The notes below the pieces were generated by a model. That model searched no databases, was not told where the DNA came from, and saw nothing but the letters and a program-made list of their open reading frames with translations. Positions 19,405 to 28,641 of a stretch of DNA of 64,000 nucleotides are shown piece after piece; positions within the stretch are counted from its first letter, which is position 1, and each line of letters begins with the position of its first letter. The stretch is taken from assembly GCA_965227905.1 (NCBI GenBank), contig OZ245780.1:2790001-2854000 (forward strand), written 5' to 3'. Made by a program: the position numbers and the translations under genes. The DNA comes from CBDDHT01 sp965227905 (GTDB lineage Bacteria; Pseudomonadota; Alphaproteobacteria; Rhizobiales; Methyloligellaceae).

Positions 19405-20673
19405 GTGCTAGATGTCGCGATCATTGCAGTGGCCGTTCTGATCTACAGCCTCGTATCCGAGAAGATGCAGGCAGGTCTTCTGACGCCGCCCATGGCTTTT
19501 GCTGCCTTCGGCTATGCTGTTGGCAGCGGCGGTTTCGGGGTCGTGCACCTCGACGTGTCGCATGGCGCGATCCATCTTCTTGCGGAAATCACCCTCGTTC
19601 TGGTGCTCTTTTCCGATGCAGCACGGATCAATCTTCGTCTGCTGATCCGCGATCATAATCTGCCTGTGCGCATGCTCCTGATCGGAATGCCGCTCGTGAT
19701 CGTATTCGGCACCGCTGCGGCGTATTTGCTCCCCCTTGGGCTCAGCCTGACGGATGCAGCCCTGTTGGCGGCCGTCCTTGCGCCGACCGATGCCGCGCTT
19801 GGCCAGTCGGTCGTCTCGAATCCGCGCGTTCCGGTCCGCATACGCCAGGCACTTAATGTCGAGAGCGGTCTCAACGACGGGTTAGCCGTGCCGTTCGTCT
19901 TTTTCTTTGCCGGGATGGTCGGGGCATCTCACGGCTCGACTGACGTCAGCGCACTTGCACAATTCGCCGGTGGACAAGTGATCCTGGGTCCGCTGGCAGG
20001 ACTGGCGGTTGGTTTCTGTGCAGCACTGGTAATCGACAGGGCCGCGCAGAAGGGCTGGATGGCCGAGAGCTTCGAGGGGCCTGCCGTCCTGGCAATGGCA
20101 GGTTTGTCATACGGTTTGGCGCAGTTGATTGGCGGCAATGGCTTCATAGCGGCCTTCATGGCCGGCCTGTTGTTCGGCTACGTCATCGAAAATCGCTGCA
20201 AGTTCCTGTTGGAATTCGCTGAAACGGAAGGCCAGACATTATCGCTGCTCGCATTCCTGGTCTTCGGAGCTGCGATGCTGCCCGAGATCGTCGACCACTT
20301 GAACGTGTGGATGCTGCTTTATGCGGTCCTCAGTCTGACCGTCATCCGTATGGTGCCGATCGCGTTATCGTTGATTGGCACGGGCGTCAGCGGCGCGACC
20401 ATGGCATTTCTTGGTTGGTTCGGACCCCGCGGATTGGCTTCGATCCTGTTCGGTCTTCTCGTGCTTGAGGAAATGCACACGCCAGCGACGAGCGCCATAT
20501 TGACCATTACGGTCCTGACTGTCGGATTGAGTATCATACTCCACGGGCTGACCGCGGCACCGCTCTCAAGGTTGTATGCTCGACTGGTCGAGCAACGCGG
20601 CGAATGCGTCGAGAGCGAGCCAGTATCGGACATGCCGACGCGAACAGGATATGTAGGCCCGACTGCTTCGTAA
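19405..20673 (+). CDS. Cation/proton antiporter, CPA1/NhaP-like
   Basis: A 422-residue membrane protein with about twelve hydrophobic segments. The core motifs of the CPA family are present: VLAPTDAALGQSVVSNPRVPVRIRQ with the ion-path acidic residue, and the adjacent ALNVESGLNDGLAVPFVFFF containing the ND pair. The start is a GTG at 19405; no strong SD is visible, so it could be slightly longer or shorter. It probably exchanges Na+ or K+ for H+. It follows the metallo-beta-lactamase gene by 74 bp on the same strand and is followed by ridA within 15 bp. Confidence 0.87.
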   Translation: MLDVAIIAVAVLIYSLVSEKMQAGLLTPPMAFAAFGYAVGSGGFGVVHLDVSHGAIHLLAEITLVLVLFSDAARINLRLLIRDHNLPVRMLLIGMPLVIVFGTAAAYLLPLGLSLTDAALLAAVLAPTDAALGQSVVSNPRVPVRIRQALNVESGLNDGLAVPFVFFFAGMVGASHGSTDVSALAQFAGGQVILGPLAGLAVGFCAALVIDRAAQKGWMAESFEGPAVLAMAGLSYGLAQLIGGNGFIAAFMAGLLFGYVIENRCKFLLEFAETEGQTLSLLAFLVFGAAMLPEIVDHLNVWMLLYAVLSLTVIRMVPIALSLIGTGVSGATMAFLGWFGPRGLASILFGLLVLEEMHTPATSAILTITVLTVGLSIILHGLTAAPLSRLYARLVEQRGECVESEPVSDMPTRTGYVGPTAS

Positions 20674-20688
20674 GAGACAGAGAGAGAA

Positions 20689-21111
20689 ATGAAAAGACCG
20701 GTAAACTATATAAACCCGACAAGTGGGCGCAAGTTGCCGGGGCTCTATTCTCATGCTGCGCATATGACTTCAGGCGATTTGGTTTTCCTGGCGGGCCAGG
20801 TCGCAGCCGATGGCGCTGGCCGGACGGTCGGGGAAGGGGATGTGGGATTGCAGTTCGCCGTTATCATGCAGACGATATCGGATCTGCTCGGCGAATGCGG
20901 CAGCGATCTGTCTTCTGTCGTAAAATTTACGACCTATCTGGTCGACGAAAGTCACATTGGGGACTTCAATAAGGCGAGAAACGCGCTCTTTCCAACACTG
21001 TTTCCAGGACCGGCATATCCTCCGAACACGCTGCTGATTGTGAATGGATTGGCCAAGCCGGAATATCTGATTGAGATTGATGCGATCGCGAGATGCGGTG
21101 ATGTGGGCTAG
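20689..21111 (+). CDS. RidA/YjgF-family protein
   Basis: A 140-residue RidA-family protein; such proteins are trimers, and RidA itself hydrolyses reactive enamine/imine intermediates. Visible family blocks are YSHAAHMTSGDLVFLAGQVA, the mid-domain SSVVKFTTYLVD and PGPAYPPNTLLIVNGLAKPEYLIEIDAIA. RidA proper has an Arg in the RPARSTVxV type segment at the trimer-interface active site; here that position reads PPNTLLIVNGL, so it belongs to a divergent subgroup and deaminase activity is not assured. AGAGAGAG precedes the ATG. Confidence 0.83.
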   Translation: MKRPVNYINPTSGRKLPGLYSHAAHMTSGDLVFLAGQVAADGAGRTVGEGDVGLQFAVIMQTISDLLGECGSDLSSVVKFTTYLVDESHIGDFNKARNALFPTLFPGPAYPPNTLLIVNGLAKPEYLIEIDAIARCGDVG

Positions 21112-21133
21112 CGAGCCCACAGCTCGACTTGGG

Positions 21134-22822
21134 TCAAGCGGTTTGGCGATCAGCTTCGGCGTCTTCGATTGCAGCAGGAAGCTGGAATGTGACGCAGTTC
21201 GCGTGATTGTTGCGGTCGACCTCAATCCAGGAACCGTTCTCCGCTTTGAGGAGTTTCTTTAGTGCCAGGACAAAGAGCTGGGCATCGGTGTTTGTGTGGT
21301 TCTCAGCGGCATAGGATGCCCGATCCAGATTGGCGCGAAGGTCGAGGACGAAGATACGCACGGTATCGTTTTCGGCCCGTGTTGCCTGCACGTCGATCTG
21401 GGGAGAAACAATCGGACTATTGAGGCAGACAAATGTCAGAGCATGACGCAGGATACTTTCAATCCCGCTCGACGTTCCCATGACCTGGGGAAGCTCTTGA
21501 TATAGCGGTGGTTCGTGATGGGTCGATCCTCCACGACTGGCAGCTTCGTGCCAGTCCTGGATGATGGTTTTGAGGTCTTGTGCTTCGATCTCTCCTGCGA
21601 ATGAGCCGTCATTCATTATGGACATGCAGCTTTCGAGAAACTGTTTGAGCTCGAAGACGCGGCGATTGAGTTCTCGATTTTGTCGCGCGGCTTGGGATTC
21701 AGACTGACCACTTTCACTGATTTGGTCGCCGTCTGTGCTGATTTCGACAATTGTTATGACATGGCGTCTAGCGATGCCCTCATCATTGTTCGCTGTTCGA
21801 GCTCCTATGATTGCATGTGTGTTCACGCCAGCCGCCGATATCACTGCTTTGCGGACATAACTTCCGCTAGCCAAGCTATCAAAGAGTGTTACGGTGTTGC
21901 CGTCCTCTTCAAAACGGCATGAAATGAAGGAAGAATCTGCCAATTCAGCGTGACTGATTCCGCGGAACATTTCCTTTGCCGCACCGTTCATTGACACAAG
22001 ACCGCCCTCTTCGTCGAACTCCATAATCGCCAATGGACAGTCGTCGATATAGTCAGCCGCGCTTTCCGACTGCTGACGGTAAATCACAGCCATGGTCTTC
22101 AAAAGGGAGTCGATCGACCGTCCGAATTCTCCGATCTCGGTCCGGCTCTCAGACCGGGACATTTGAAGGTCCGCCTTTGCAGGGTTCGTTGCCGCACGAG
22201 TCACAGATTCGCTGATGCCCTCGATTGGACGAACGACGATGAACTGGATCACCGGGATCATGAGACAACTCCCGATCAAGGCAACCAAGAAAGCTTTGAG
22301 GAGTTCCCATGCAATGTCGACGGTAGAGCTTTTGAAGACCCGACGTGTATCGAGCCGCAATATCAGATCGAACTGCAGAGCCGTCTTTTCATGCGAAACA
22401 AAAAGATCGAGTCGGTGTCTAGCAGGATCATGTCGCCGTACTGCCGCCTCTTTCAAAGCTTGTGTCGGCGTTAGGAAGGGTGTCTCGCCAAAGATACGGC
22501 CTTCTGTATCCTGTGCTCTGAACAGCCAGCCACCCCGAAGATCACTAATGAGCATGTTTTGATCGAGAATGCGGATCATGTCCTCTGCTGAGGGGAAACT
22601 CCAAACATCGAAACTTGCTTTGACGAGGCGCAGGGCATCGGACTCTAGGCGCTGCAGAAGCTCTTTTTCATTTGCGCGTGTTGCGGGAAGAATGAATGCG
22701 GCTTGCAGGACGAGTATGATGGCAAAAACGGCAAAGGCGAGCGGCATCCAGAGGCGCGGGCGAAATGCCGGAGCCAACACGTTTTGGTGGAATTTTTCAA
22801 TTTTCCTGAGTATTGTGTGCAT
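21134..22822 (-). CDS. Membrane sensor with HAMP and PAS domains and degenerate kinase end
   Basis: A 562-residue protein. A first transmembrane helix at about residues 27-47 is followed by a ~135-residue periplasmic domain, a second helix near 178-200 (LLKAFLVALIGSCLMIPVIQF), a HAMP-type segment (RPIEGISESVTRAATNP) and a PAS-like domain (DDCPLAIMEFDEEGGLVSMNGAAKEMF). The C-terminal 190 residues have the layout of a histidine kinase, but the region before the ATPase lacks an H-E/D phospho-histidine box, and the ATP-lid glycines are gone: LDLRANLDRAS stands where DxGxG is expected. It may bind a response regulator without phosphorylating it. The divergent neighbour has two receiver domains. 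GC is lower than in surrounding genes. Confidence 0.75.
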   Translation of the reverse strand: MHTILRKIEKFHQNVLAPAFRPRLWMPLAFAVFAIILVLQAAFILPATRANEKELLQRLESDALRLVKASFDVWSFPSAEDMIRILDQNMLISDLRGGWLFRAQDTEGRIFGETPFLTPTQALKEAAVRRHDPARHRLDLFVSHEKTALQFDLILRLDTRRVFKSSTVDIAWELLKAFLVALIGSCLMIPVIQFIVVRPIEGISESVTRAATNPAKADLQMSRSESRTEIGEFGRSIDSLLKTMAVIYRQQSESAADYIDDCPLAIMEFDEEGGLVSMNGAAKEMFRGISHAELADSSFISCRFEEDGNTVTLFDSLASGSYVRKAVISAAGVNTHAIIGARTANNDEGIARRHVITIVEISTDGDQISESGQSESQAARQNRELNRRVFELKQFLESCMSIMNDGSFAGEIEAQDLKTIIQDWHEAASRGGSTHHEPPLYQELPQVMGTSSGIESILRHALTFVCLNSPIVSPQIDVQATRAENDTVRIFVLDLRANLDRASYAAENHTNTDAQLFVLALKKLLKAENGSWIEVDRNNHANCVTFQLPAAIEDAEADRQTA

Positions 22823-23212
22823 GCCTCAGCGGCTGCAATCAGTTGATTAGTGATCAGCAGCTCCAAACGATAGAATAGCTTATCGTAACTGGCGTTAATA
22901 AACTGTTCAGCGCAATATCTAGTGACATCACCCAGCGGCAATAGCGAATTGCGGTTGCGAAAGACTTGGGCAGAGAGTCGTTGCCTGCGTTCGCCAGGTG
23001 GCAAGATATGCCGCTGAGAAATCTCAATTTTCTCTCCTGACTCCGTAAGAATAAGCTGCCTTCGGAGTAAGGTGTGCAATATGATGTGTGGTCGACGTAA
23101 AAAGCCTCGGTGCTGGCGATCGTTACAATTTGATCAAATGATTTAGGGCAATGAAAAAATAGAATATGTATATAGATGAAATAGAAATTGAATATATTAT
23201 GGGAGTATTTAT
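22823..23212. promoter_or_regulatory. Divergent promoter region between sensor and two-receiver gene
   Basis: A 390-bp gap shared by two divergent signalling genes. The right-hand 90 bases (23120-23212) are markedly AT-rich, with repeated TATAT/GAAAT steps, and end in GGGAG before the receiver-gene ATG. I see no clear dyad or sigma-54 motif. A TTG-initiated frame on the minus strand through 23079-22645 runs into the sensor gene and has no recognisable domain; I do not call it. The contrast with the GC-rich surroundings suggests a strong promoter or a nucleoid-protein site. Confidence 0.4.
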
Positions 23213-24007
23213 ATGATCAGTTATCAAGAATCCTCTCTTAGAGTTTTGGTCGCCGATGATTCTCGCACGATTCGCCGTTTTATTGTTGACACTCTGAGGA
23301 AAGGCACTGAGATCATTCAGATTGAAGAAGCGAATGACGGCGTGAGTTGTTGCCAGCACTTGATTTCAGGCGGATTCGATATTGCATTTGTCGACGTGAA
23401 TATGCCCGGTATGGACGGCTTGGCCGCCGTAGCCAAGGCGCGATCAGAAGGTGTCGAAACTTTCACCGCGATTATGTCGACAGACGTCGATGACGAAAAT
23501 CTAAAGAGTGCGCGCAAGCTTCACGCTTATGAGTTTCTGACTAAGCCATTTAGCGAAAACGATGTTCGCACGATCGTCGATAACTATCGGCGATTCCAGA
23601 CGATGTCCAAGGTGCTCGTGGTCGATGACTCGAAAGCAATGCGATCGATGGTGCGCAAGGTCCTGGATCTGACGTTTCTGAATTTTGCCTTTTTCGAGGC
23701 TCCAGACGGTCAAGCAGCCTTGGACCTTCTGACGACAAAGTCTTTCGATATCGTCTTTCTCGATGTCAACATGCCGGGCCTGTCAGGCATCGATGTCCTG
23801 GCGGAGCTGCGTGAACACAATCCGGACGTCTCAGTCGTGATGATAACGGCCGACAACAACGAGGACATCCGACGGTCCATTGAATCGTTGAGCGTGCAGC
23901 ACATTCTCTACAAGCCCTTTTTCCCGAAGGATGTCGATCGTGTGCTCCATCAACTTTTCGGACTGCGGGCACCTGAGTTGAGTGGTGGCGCAGTTGAGGC
24001 AGCCTAA
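23213..24007 (+). CDS. Tandem two-receiver response regulator, no output domain
   Basis: A 264-residue protein of two complete CheY-like receivers joined end to end. REC1 (residues about 9-124) has the acidic pair in LVADDS, the phospho-acceptor in FVDVNMPGMDG and Lys in LTKPF; REC2 (about 132-250) has VVDDSKAMRSM, FLDVNMPGLSG, TADNN and YKPF. No DNA-binding, enzymatic or kinase part follows; about ten residues end the chain. It is divergent from the degenerate sensor. It could relay phosphate between proteins or act as a phosphate sink; CheY-like motor control is possible given the motile host but unproven. Confidence 0.9.
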   Translation: MISYQESSLRVLVADDSRTIRRFIVDTLRKGTEIIQIEEANDGVSCCQHLISGGFDIAFVDVNMPGMDGLAAVAKARSEGVETFTAIMSTDVDDENLKSARKLHAYEFLTKPFSENDVRTIVDNYRRFQTMSKVLVVDDSKAMRSMVRKVLDLTFLNFAFFEAPDGQAALDLLTTKSFDIVFLDVNMPGLSGIDVLAELREHNPDVSVVMITADNNEDIRRSIESLSVQHILYKPFFPKDVDRVLHQLFGLRAPELSGGAVEAA

Positions 24008-24027
24008 TATCAACAATGCGATGAGCT

Positions 24028-25383
24028 CTAAGCTCGCTCACGGATCCTGAAGGGCAGGCCACCTTTGGGGCATAGTGTAACGGTCGTTTGGATTTTCGCC
24101 GGCACAGGGCCCGCATATTCGGGCTCGAACCGGCGCAAAAGCGTAACCAAAGCAAGCGTATTCTCGATCTGCGACAAGGCACCGCCAATACAGGCGCGTT
24201 TGCCAGCCGCGAACGGCAGATAGCTGTACTTTGTGCGCCGCTTGGCGCGCTCAGGCGAAAAGCGGAGAGGATCGAACTTTTCCGGATCCGTCCAGTATTT
24301 CGGATTGTGATGGGCCAGATAGGCGGCCATGACGATCTTGTCGCCGGCATGGATTTCATGTCCATCGATGACGTCGTCATCGGCTGCAATGCGAATGAAC
24401 GCCCAGATCGGTGGGTAGAGACGCATGGTCTCCTGGATCACCATGCGCGTGTAGCTGAGGTTCTGTACCTCGTCCCATCGCGGTTCCCGATCACCGCAAA
24501 CCTCGTCTGCTTCTGCCCGAATACGGTCTGCCGCCTCCGGGTGTTGCGACAGCAGATAGAGCGACCATGCAAGCGTCAGGGCCGTTGTCTCGGTTCCAGC
24601 CCACAAATACTGCTTCAACTCGTCGACGACCTGCTGATGATCGAATTCCGGGAACTCCGGATCGGCTTCGGCATCCAGAATCATGCTGAGAAGCGTTTTG
24701 TCGCGATGATCCAGTATCCGTGAACCTATGACGCTGTCCGGGACCTCGCCCCAATGCTTCATGGCCTGGGCAACATCCTCGCCGTCAACCTCATCGATTT
24801 CGCCGGAAACCTTTTTCGACCGTGTTTTCTTGTGGTTGGTTACGTCCGTGTAGGTTTTCACGGCGCCGAAAATGAAGTGCGGATTGAATGGCATCTCGCG
24901 GTCGAAAAGGGCCTTGCAGACCATGTCGGCGGCAAGCGTCCATGTCTCTTCCACCATCTCGACCGTTTCACCGGATTTTGCGAACCCGGCCCAGCGATCG
25001 GCCTTGGAGCGGATCGCTGCCATGAGGAATGGGAAATACTCCTCGAACATCTGCGGATGAAAGGCGGCCTGCTGCGGCCGGCGGATTTTCTGCCACAAAG
25101 CGCCATCGATGGTGATCATGCTGCGCCCGAAAACGGGTCTCAGACCGTCGAAATACTTCGTGTAGTTGTCCGCGTTCTGGACAAGCACCTGCTTGAAGTG
25201 ATCGACATCGGAGAGCAGGACGATGCGCTGGTTCTTCAGATTAATCGGTATGACGCCGCCATACTTCACGCTCAGATCCATGAGAACCTTCATCGGGTTC
25301 TCCTGGTTGAGGAGCGGTGTCAGTTTGAACCAGATGCTCTGCTCTTCGCCGAGCCCATGGGAGTACGAATATGCGACGGACAT
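24028..25383 (-). CDS. Cytochrome P450
   Basis: A 451-residue soluble P450. The I-helix oxygen-binding motif is AGTETTALTL near residues 262-271, the K-helix ExxR is QETMRLYPPIWAF, and the heme loop is PFAAGKRACIGGAL with the axial ligand Cys398. There is no N-terminal membrane anchor. GGAGG lies seven bases before the ATG. The subfamily resembles class I bacterial P450s with YLLSQHPEAADRIRAEAD helices; fatty acid or terpenoid hydroxylation are common roles, but the substrate cannot be read from sequence. No ferredoxin or reductase gene is adjacent. Its 3' end is 20 bp from the receiver gene's 3' end. Confidence 0.93.
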   Translation of the reverse strand: MSVAYSYSHGLGEEQSIWFKLTPLLNQENPMKVLMDLSVKYGGVIPINLKNQRIVLLSDVDHFKQVLVQNADNYTKYFDGLRPVFGRSMITIDGALWQKIRRPQQAAFHPQMFEEYFPFLMAAIRSKADRWAGFAKSGETVEMVEETWTLAADMVCKALFDREMPFNPHFIFGAVKTYTDVTNHKKTRSKKVSGEIDEVDGEDVAQAMKHWGEVPDSVIGSRILDHRDKTLLSMILDAEADPEFPEFDHQQVVDELKQYLWAGTETTALTLAWSLYLLSQHPEAADRIRAEADEVCGDREPRWDEVQNLSYTRMVIQETMRLYPPIWAFIRIAADDDVIDGHEIHAGDKIVMAAYLAHHNPKYWTDPEKFDPLRFSPERAKRRTKYSYLPFAAGKRACIGGALSQIENTLALVTLLRRFEPEYAGPVPAKIQTTVTLCPKGGLPFRIRERA

Positions 25384-25641
25384 GACGGCCCCTCCAACGT
25401 CAAAAGGCGCAACAATGTTGCGCTACGTATGCGTGCCCTCTGAAGTCTTCGCCATGGCCCCAATGATCGACGGCCCGGCGATGGACCTCGTGCTTCAGTT
25501 CCCACCCTGAAATCTGAGATGAAGCTAGTAACACCGCGCGCTTTGCCTTGTCCATACGACGGACCGCTTCAGGGTTACCATTGGCGGATGCGCTAAAGCG
25601 CCGCGCATCGGGAAAATCTTGGAATTCTGGGGGTAACACGG

Positions 25642-26316
25642 TCAGTTTGTGTGTGGCGCGACCGGCAATCCCGGTGAAAAGAGCATTGGTGATGCGGTAT
25701 CTTTGCCACAGAAGACGGCGCGCTCGCCATCGATTCGAAGCTGTTCCGAGGCCAAAAGAGAGAGAGCCAGCGGAAAGATCCGGTGTTCTGCCTCCAAAAC
25801 TCGCTCAGCCAGACTGTCGGGCGTGTCGTCCGCTAATACACTGACGGCCGCCTGGGCAACGATAGGTCCAGCATCCATTTCGGTGCGCACGATATGCACC
25901 GTACAGCCTGCGATTTTCACCCCGGCAGCCAAAGCGCGTTCATGGGTGTCCAGTCCCTTGAACGCGGGCAAGAGCGATGGGTGGATATTGAGCTGCCTGT
26001 CGCGCCATCGATCGACAAAGACGTCGGTGAGAAGCCGCATGAAGCCGGCATTGCAGACAATCTCGACGTCCGCCCCCTCAAGGGTCTTGGTCAATTCGCG
26101 CTCGAATTCCTCGCGCGACGAGAAAGCCTTGTGATCGACCGTACAGGTCGGGATGCCGGCTTCTGCTGCACGTTCCAGGCCTTTGGCGTCAGGCCGGTTC
26201 GATATGACGAGCACGATTTCCGCGGGATAGGCCGGATCACGCATGGCCTTGATGAGCGCGACCAGATTTGAACCGCGTCCGGAAATCAAAACGCCGACGC
26301 GTTTTCGCATCGTCAT
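25642..26316 (-). CDS. purN: Phosphoribosylglycinamide formyltransferase
   Basis: A 224-residue formyltransferase of purine synthesis (GAR + 10-formyl-THF to FGAR). Motifs: RVGVLISGRGSNLVALI at the N-terminus, VLVISNR, and the catalytic NIHPSLLPAFKGLDTHERAL with the Asn-x-His pair, then GCTVHIVRTEMDAGPIVAQAAV with the conserved Asp. The start at 26316 overlaps the purM stop by four bases (ATGA), the usual purMN coupling. The longer open frame upstream is only the antisense-free continuation through purM and is not part of the protein. Confidence 0.95.
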   Translation of the reverse strand: MTMRKRVGVLISGRGSNLVALIKAMRDPAYPAEIVLVISNRPDAKGLERAAEAGIPTCTVDHKAFSSREEFERELTKTLEGADVEIVCNAGFMRLLTDVFVDRWRDRQLNIHPSLLPAFKGLDTHERALAAGVKIAGCTVHIVRTEMDAGPIVAQAAVSVLADDTPDSLAERVLEAEHRIFPLALSLLASEQLRIDGERAVFCGKDTASPMLFSPGLPVAPHTN

Positions 26317-27401
26317 CGCTGGAGCCCCAGATGGCCGGAATAGTGGACAGCCGATGGTCCTTGGTTCGATGTCAGGGTGCCGATAACCACGGCAGCTTCG
26401 TTCGCGTCCTTGAGGACATCGACAACAGCATCTGATTTCTCTTCGGCAACAACGAGTACAAGGCCCACACCACAATTGAAGGTGCGCAGCATTTCGTCCT
26501 CGGCAATCCGGCCTGCTTTTGCCAGCCAGGAGAATACTGGTGAGACTTCGATGGTCTTCAGATCGATTTCGGCATGAACTTGGTCGGGGAGGACCCGGGG
26601 TAGGTTCTCGGTCAGTCCGCCGCCTGTAATGTGGGCGACGGCCTTGATCCCGCCGGTTCGGCGTATGGCTTCCAAGACGGGGGCGACGTAGATACGGGTA
26701 GGTTCGAGAAGAGCTTCTCCGAGCGGCAGCTCTTTTGCGAACGGGGCGGGGTCGCGCCAATCCAAACCTCTTTCGCTGACCAGGCGGCGGATCAACGAGA
26801 ACCCGTTTGAATGGGCTCCAGACGAGGACAAACCGAGAAGGACGTCGCCGACACCGATATCGTTACGGGGCAGGAGTTGTCCCCGCTCAGCGGCGCCTAC
26901 GGTAAAACCCGCCAGATCATAGTCACCATCGCTATAGAGACCGGGCATTTCCGCAGTCTCACCACCGATTAGCCCGGCGCCTGCCAGTTTGCAGCCGTCC
27001 GCGATGCCCGACACCACAGCTTCGGCAATCTGATTGTCGAGCCGGCCGCACGCGAAATAATCCAGGAAAAACAACGGTTCGGCACCTTGCGCAATGAGGT
27101 CGTTTACGCACATTGCGACCAAATCGATGCCGATCGTCTCATGGCGTCCCGTGTCGATCGCGATTTTCAGCTTTGTACCGACACCATCATTTGCTGCGAC
27201 CAGGATCGGATCTGCAAAGCCGGCAGCCTTCACATCGAAAAGACCGCCGAACCCTCCCAATCCGCCCAGCATTCCTGCGCGTTTGGTGCGCGCGGCAAGC
27301 GGGCCAATTGCATGCACCAGCGCATTTCCGGCTTCGATATCGACGCCGGCATCGCGGTATGTCAGTCCGGTCTCTGCACCGGAGGAATCGTTCTCGGGCA
27401 T
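26313..27401 (-). CDS. purM: Phosphoribosylformylglycinamidine cyclo-ligase
   Basis: A 362-residue AIR synthetase. Family blocks are LTYRDAGVDIEAGNALV, RAGMLGGLGGFGGLFD, ILVAANDGVGTKLKIA, GIDLVAMCVNDLIAQGAEPLFFLDYFA and GGETAEMPGLYSDGDYDLAGF. It forms aminoimidazole ribonucleotide, the step after the formylglycinamide ribonucleotide amidotransferase. An ATG at 27401 is used; a GTG four codons earlier (27413) is also in frame, and the available SD-like sequences do not decide between them. It is divergent from the DUF2066 gene; purN follows with an ATGA overlap. Confidence 0.95.
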   Translation of the reverse strand: MPENDSSGAETGLTYRDAGVDIEAGNALVHAIGPLAARTKRAGMLGGLGGFGGLFDVKAAGFADPILVAANDGVGTKLKIAIDTGRHETIGIDLVAMCVNDLIAQGAEPLFFLDYFACGRLDNQIAEAVVSGIADGCKLAGAGLIGGETAEMPGLYSDGDYDLAGFTVGAAERGQLLPRNDIGVGDVLLGLSSSGAHSNGFSLIRRLVSERGLDWRDPAPFAKELPLGEALLEPTRIYVAPVLEAIRRTGGIKAVAHITGGGLTENLPRVLPDQVHAEIDLKTIEVSPVFSWLAKAGRIAEDEMLRTFNCGVGLVLVVAEEKSDAVVDVLKDANEAAVVIGTLTSNQGPSAVHYSGHLGLQR

Positions 27402-27479
27402 CTGCTCTTGCACCTAATCCTAGGGTGCTGGCATAACAAGCGGCCCGAAGCGCCCACGTCAAGCGATTGGACGGTGAGC

Positions 27480-28586
27480 ATGACCTTGTGCACGCTTTAT
27501 TTGAGCCGTTGCCGGCGGATCCTTGTCTCCGCCGGGCTCTCCGGGCTTGCGATCTTCTCCTGGATGCCCGAGCCGACTGACGCGGCTTCGCTCTATACGG
27601 TTGCCAAGACGCATGTCGATGTGACCGCCAAAAACGCGGTCGAGGCCAAGCGCCTGGGTGTTATCGAAGCGGAAAGACGGGCGGCGCGCATCCTGTTCAA
27701 GCGCCTTGCGCCTTTCAATAGCGGTGATCGGATACCGCGGATCCAGGTCCGATTGATCGAAGATATGCTGGAAGGATTTTCGGTTCGGGCGGAGCGCAAC
27801 TCTCGAACACGTTACCTGGCCACTCTCGACTTCACGTTTCGCAAGCCGGTCGTCGATCAGCTGCTGACGGGCTATGGCATACCGATCGTCGATCAGCAGG
27901 CACCGAGACTGACCGTTCTGCCGGTCTATGTGGCCGGAAGCAAGGTCGTGACCAGCGGACGGGATCCATGGCGCAAAGCCTGGCTCAGGCTGGACCTTGC
28001 GAACGCCGTCGTGCCGGTGAAATTGGCGCGCGTCGCACCTAGTCTTACAGCCGAGATTGTTACGGGCATTCTGCAGGGAGACAGCAATGCCTATGTAAAA
28101 TTGCTTCAGCAGTACAAGACCCGCAATCTCGTACTCGCTATTGCGAGCATTCAGGGTGATGGACGTCTGATGGTCCAACTGGTTGGTGCCGATCACACGG
28201 GATCGGTCAGTTACCGAAGACTTGATCGTGTCCCAGGCAAATCATTGACGCCAGTCGTTCGGCGTGTCGCACATGTCGTTCACGGCATTCTCGAAGGGCG
28301 CTGGAAAATGTCGCGCGCGAATGCGGGCGGCGCCGTCGATGGCGGAGGACTTCAGCCCGTTTCGCTGATTGTCGAGTTCTCGGGGCTACGAGAATGGCAG
28401 GCGATTCGCTCACGGCTTTCGAAAGTCCCTGGCGTTCAGGCAATGGCTGTGGGAGCACTCTCGGCGCGCTCGGCCGGTGTCAATCTTCAGTTCCCCGGCG
28501 GTGTTGAACAACTCAGCACCGCCGTCGGTGCTCAGCAGCTTTACATCGAGAGCCAGGGCAACGCGTGGGTCTTGCGCGGCAATTGA
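27480..28586 (+). CDS. DUF2066 family exported protein
   Basis: About 368 residues. The N-terminus has a basic start and a hydrophobic segment (SAGLSGLAIFSWMPEPTDA) that looks like a signal peptide with cleavage before SLYTVAK. The body matches DUF2066, a family of unknown function in proteobacteria, often next to hda: AAERRAARILFKRLAP is the helix-rich start and VDQQAPRLTVLPVYV opens the second half. The start at 27480 (or the GTG at 27474) follows the divergent purM region; a longer open frame extends upstream but is antisense to purM. It begins the unit running through the phosphatidyltransferase, PerM-type and HdaA genes. Confidence 0.75.
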   Translation: MTLCTLYLSRCRRILVSAGLSGLAIFSWMPEPTDAASLYTVAKTHVDVTAKNAVEAKRLGVIEAERRAARILFKRLAPFNSGDRIPRIQVRLIEDMLEGFSVRAERNSRTRYLATLDFTFRKPVVDQLLTGYGIPIVDQQAPRLTVLPVYVAGSKVVTSGRDPWRKAWLRLDLANAVVPVKLARVAPSLTAEIVTGILQGDSNAYVKLLQQYKTRNLVLAIASIQGDGRLMVQLVGADHTGSVSYRRLDRVPGKSLTPVVRRVAHVVHGILEGRWKMSRANAGGAVDGGGLQPVSLIVEFSGLREWQAIRSRLSKVPGVQAMAVGALSARSAGVNLQFPGGVEQLSTAVGAQQLYIESQGNAWVLRGN

Positions 28587-28641
28587 TATTCTTGACACCC
28601 CCGCGCCTTACCCCGATTGTGAAAGCTGTCGAGGCGTAGTG

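Noticed and set aside
22645..23079. 144-residue minus-strand frame overlapping the sensor gene start
   Set aside because: It begins with TTG, overlaps 178 bases of the sensor gene in another frame and shows no domain. A frameshifted N-terminal extension of the sensor is not supported, because the sensor start already leads into its first helix.
25400..25639. 79-residue minus-strand frame between purN and the P450 gene
   Set aside because: No recognisable domain; the gap is more likely the P450 promoter region.
27087..27479. Open frame extending the DUF2066 protein 131 residues upstream
   Set aside because: It runs antisense through purM, and the start at 27480 already begins at a signal peptide.
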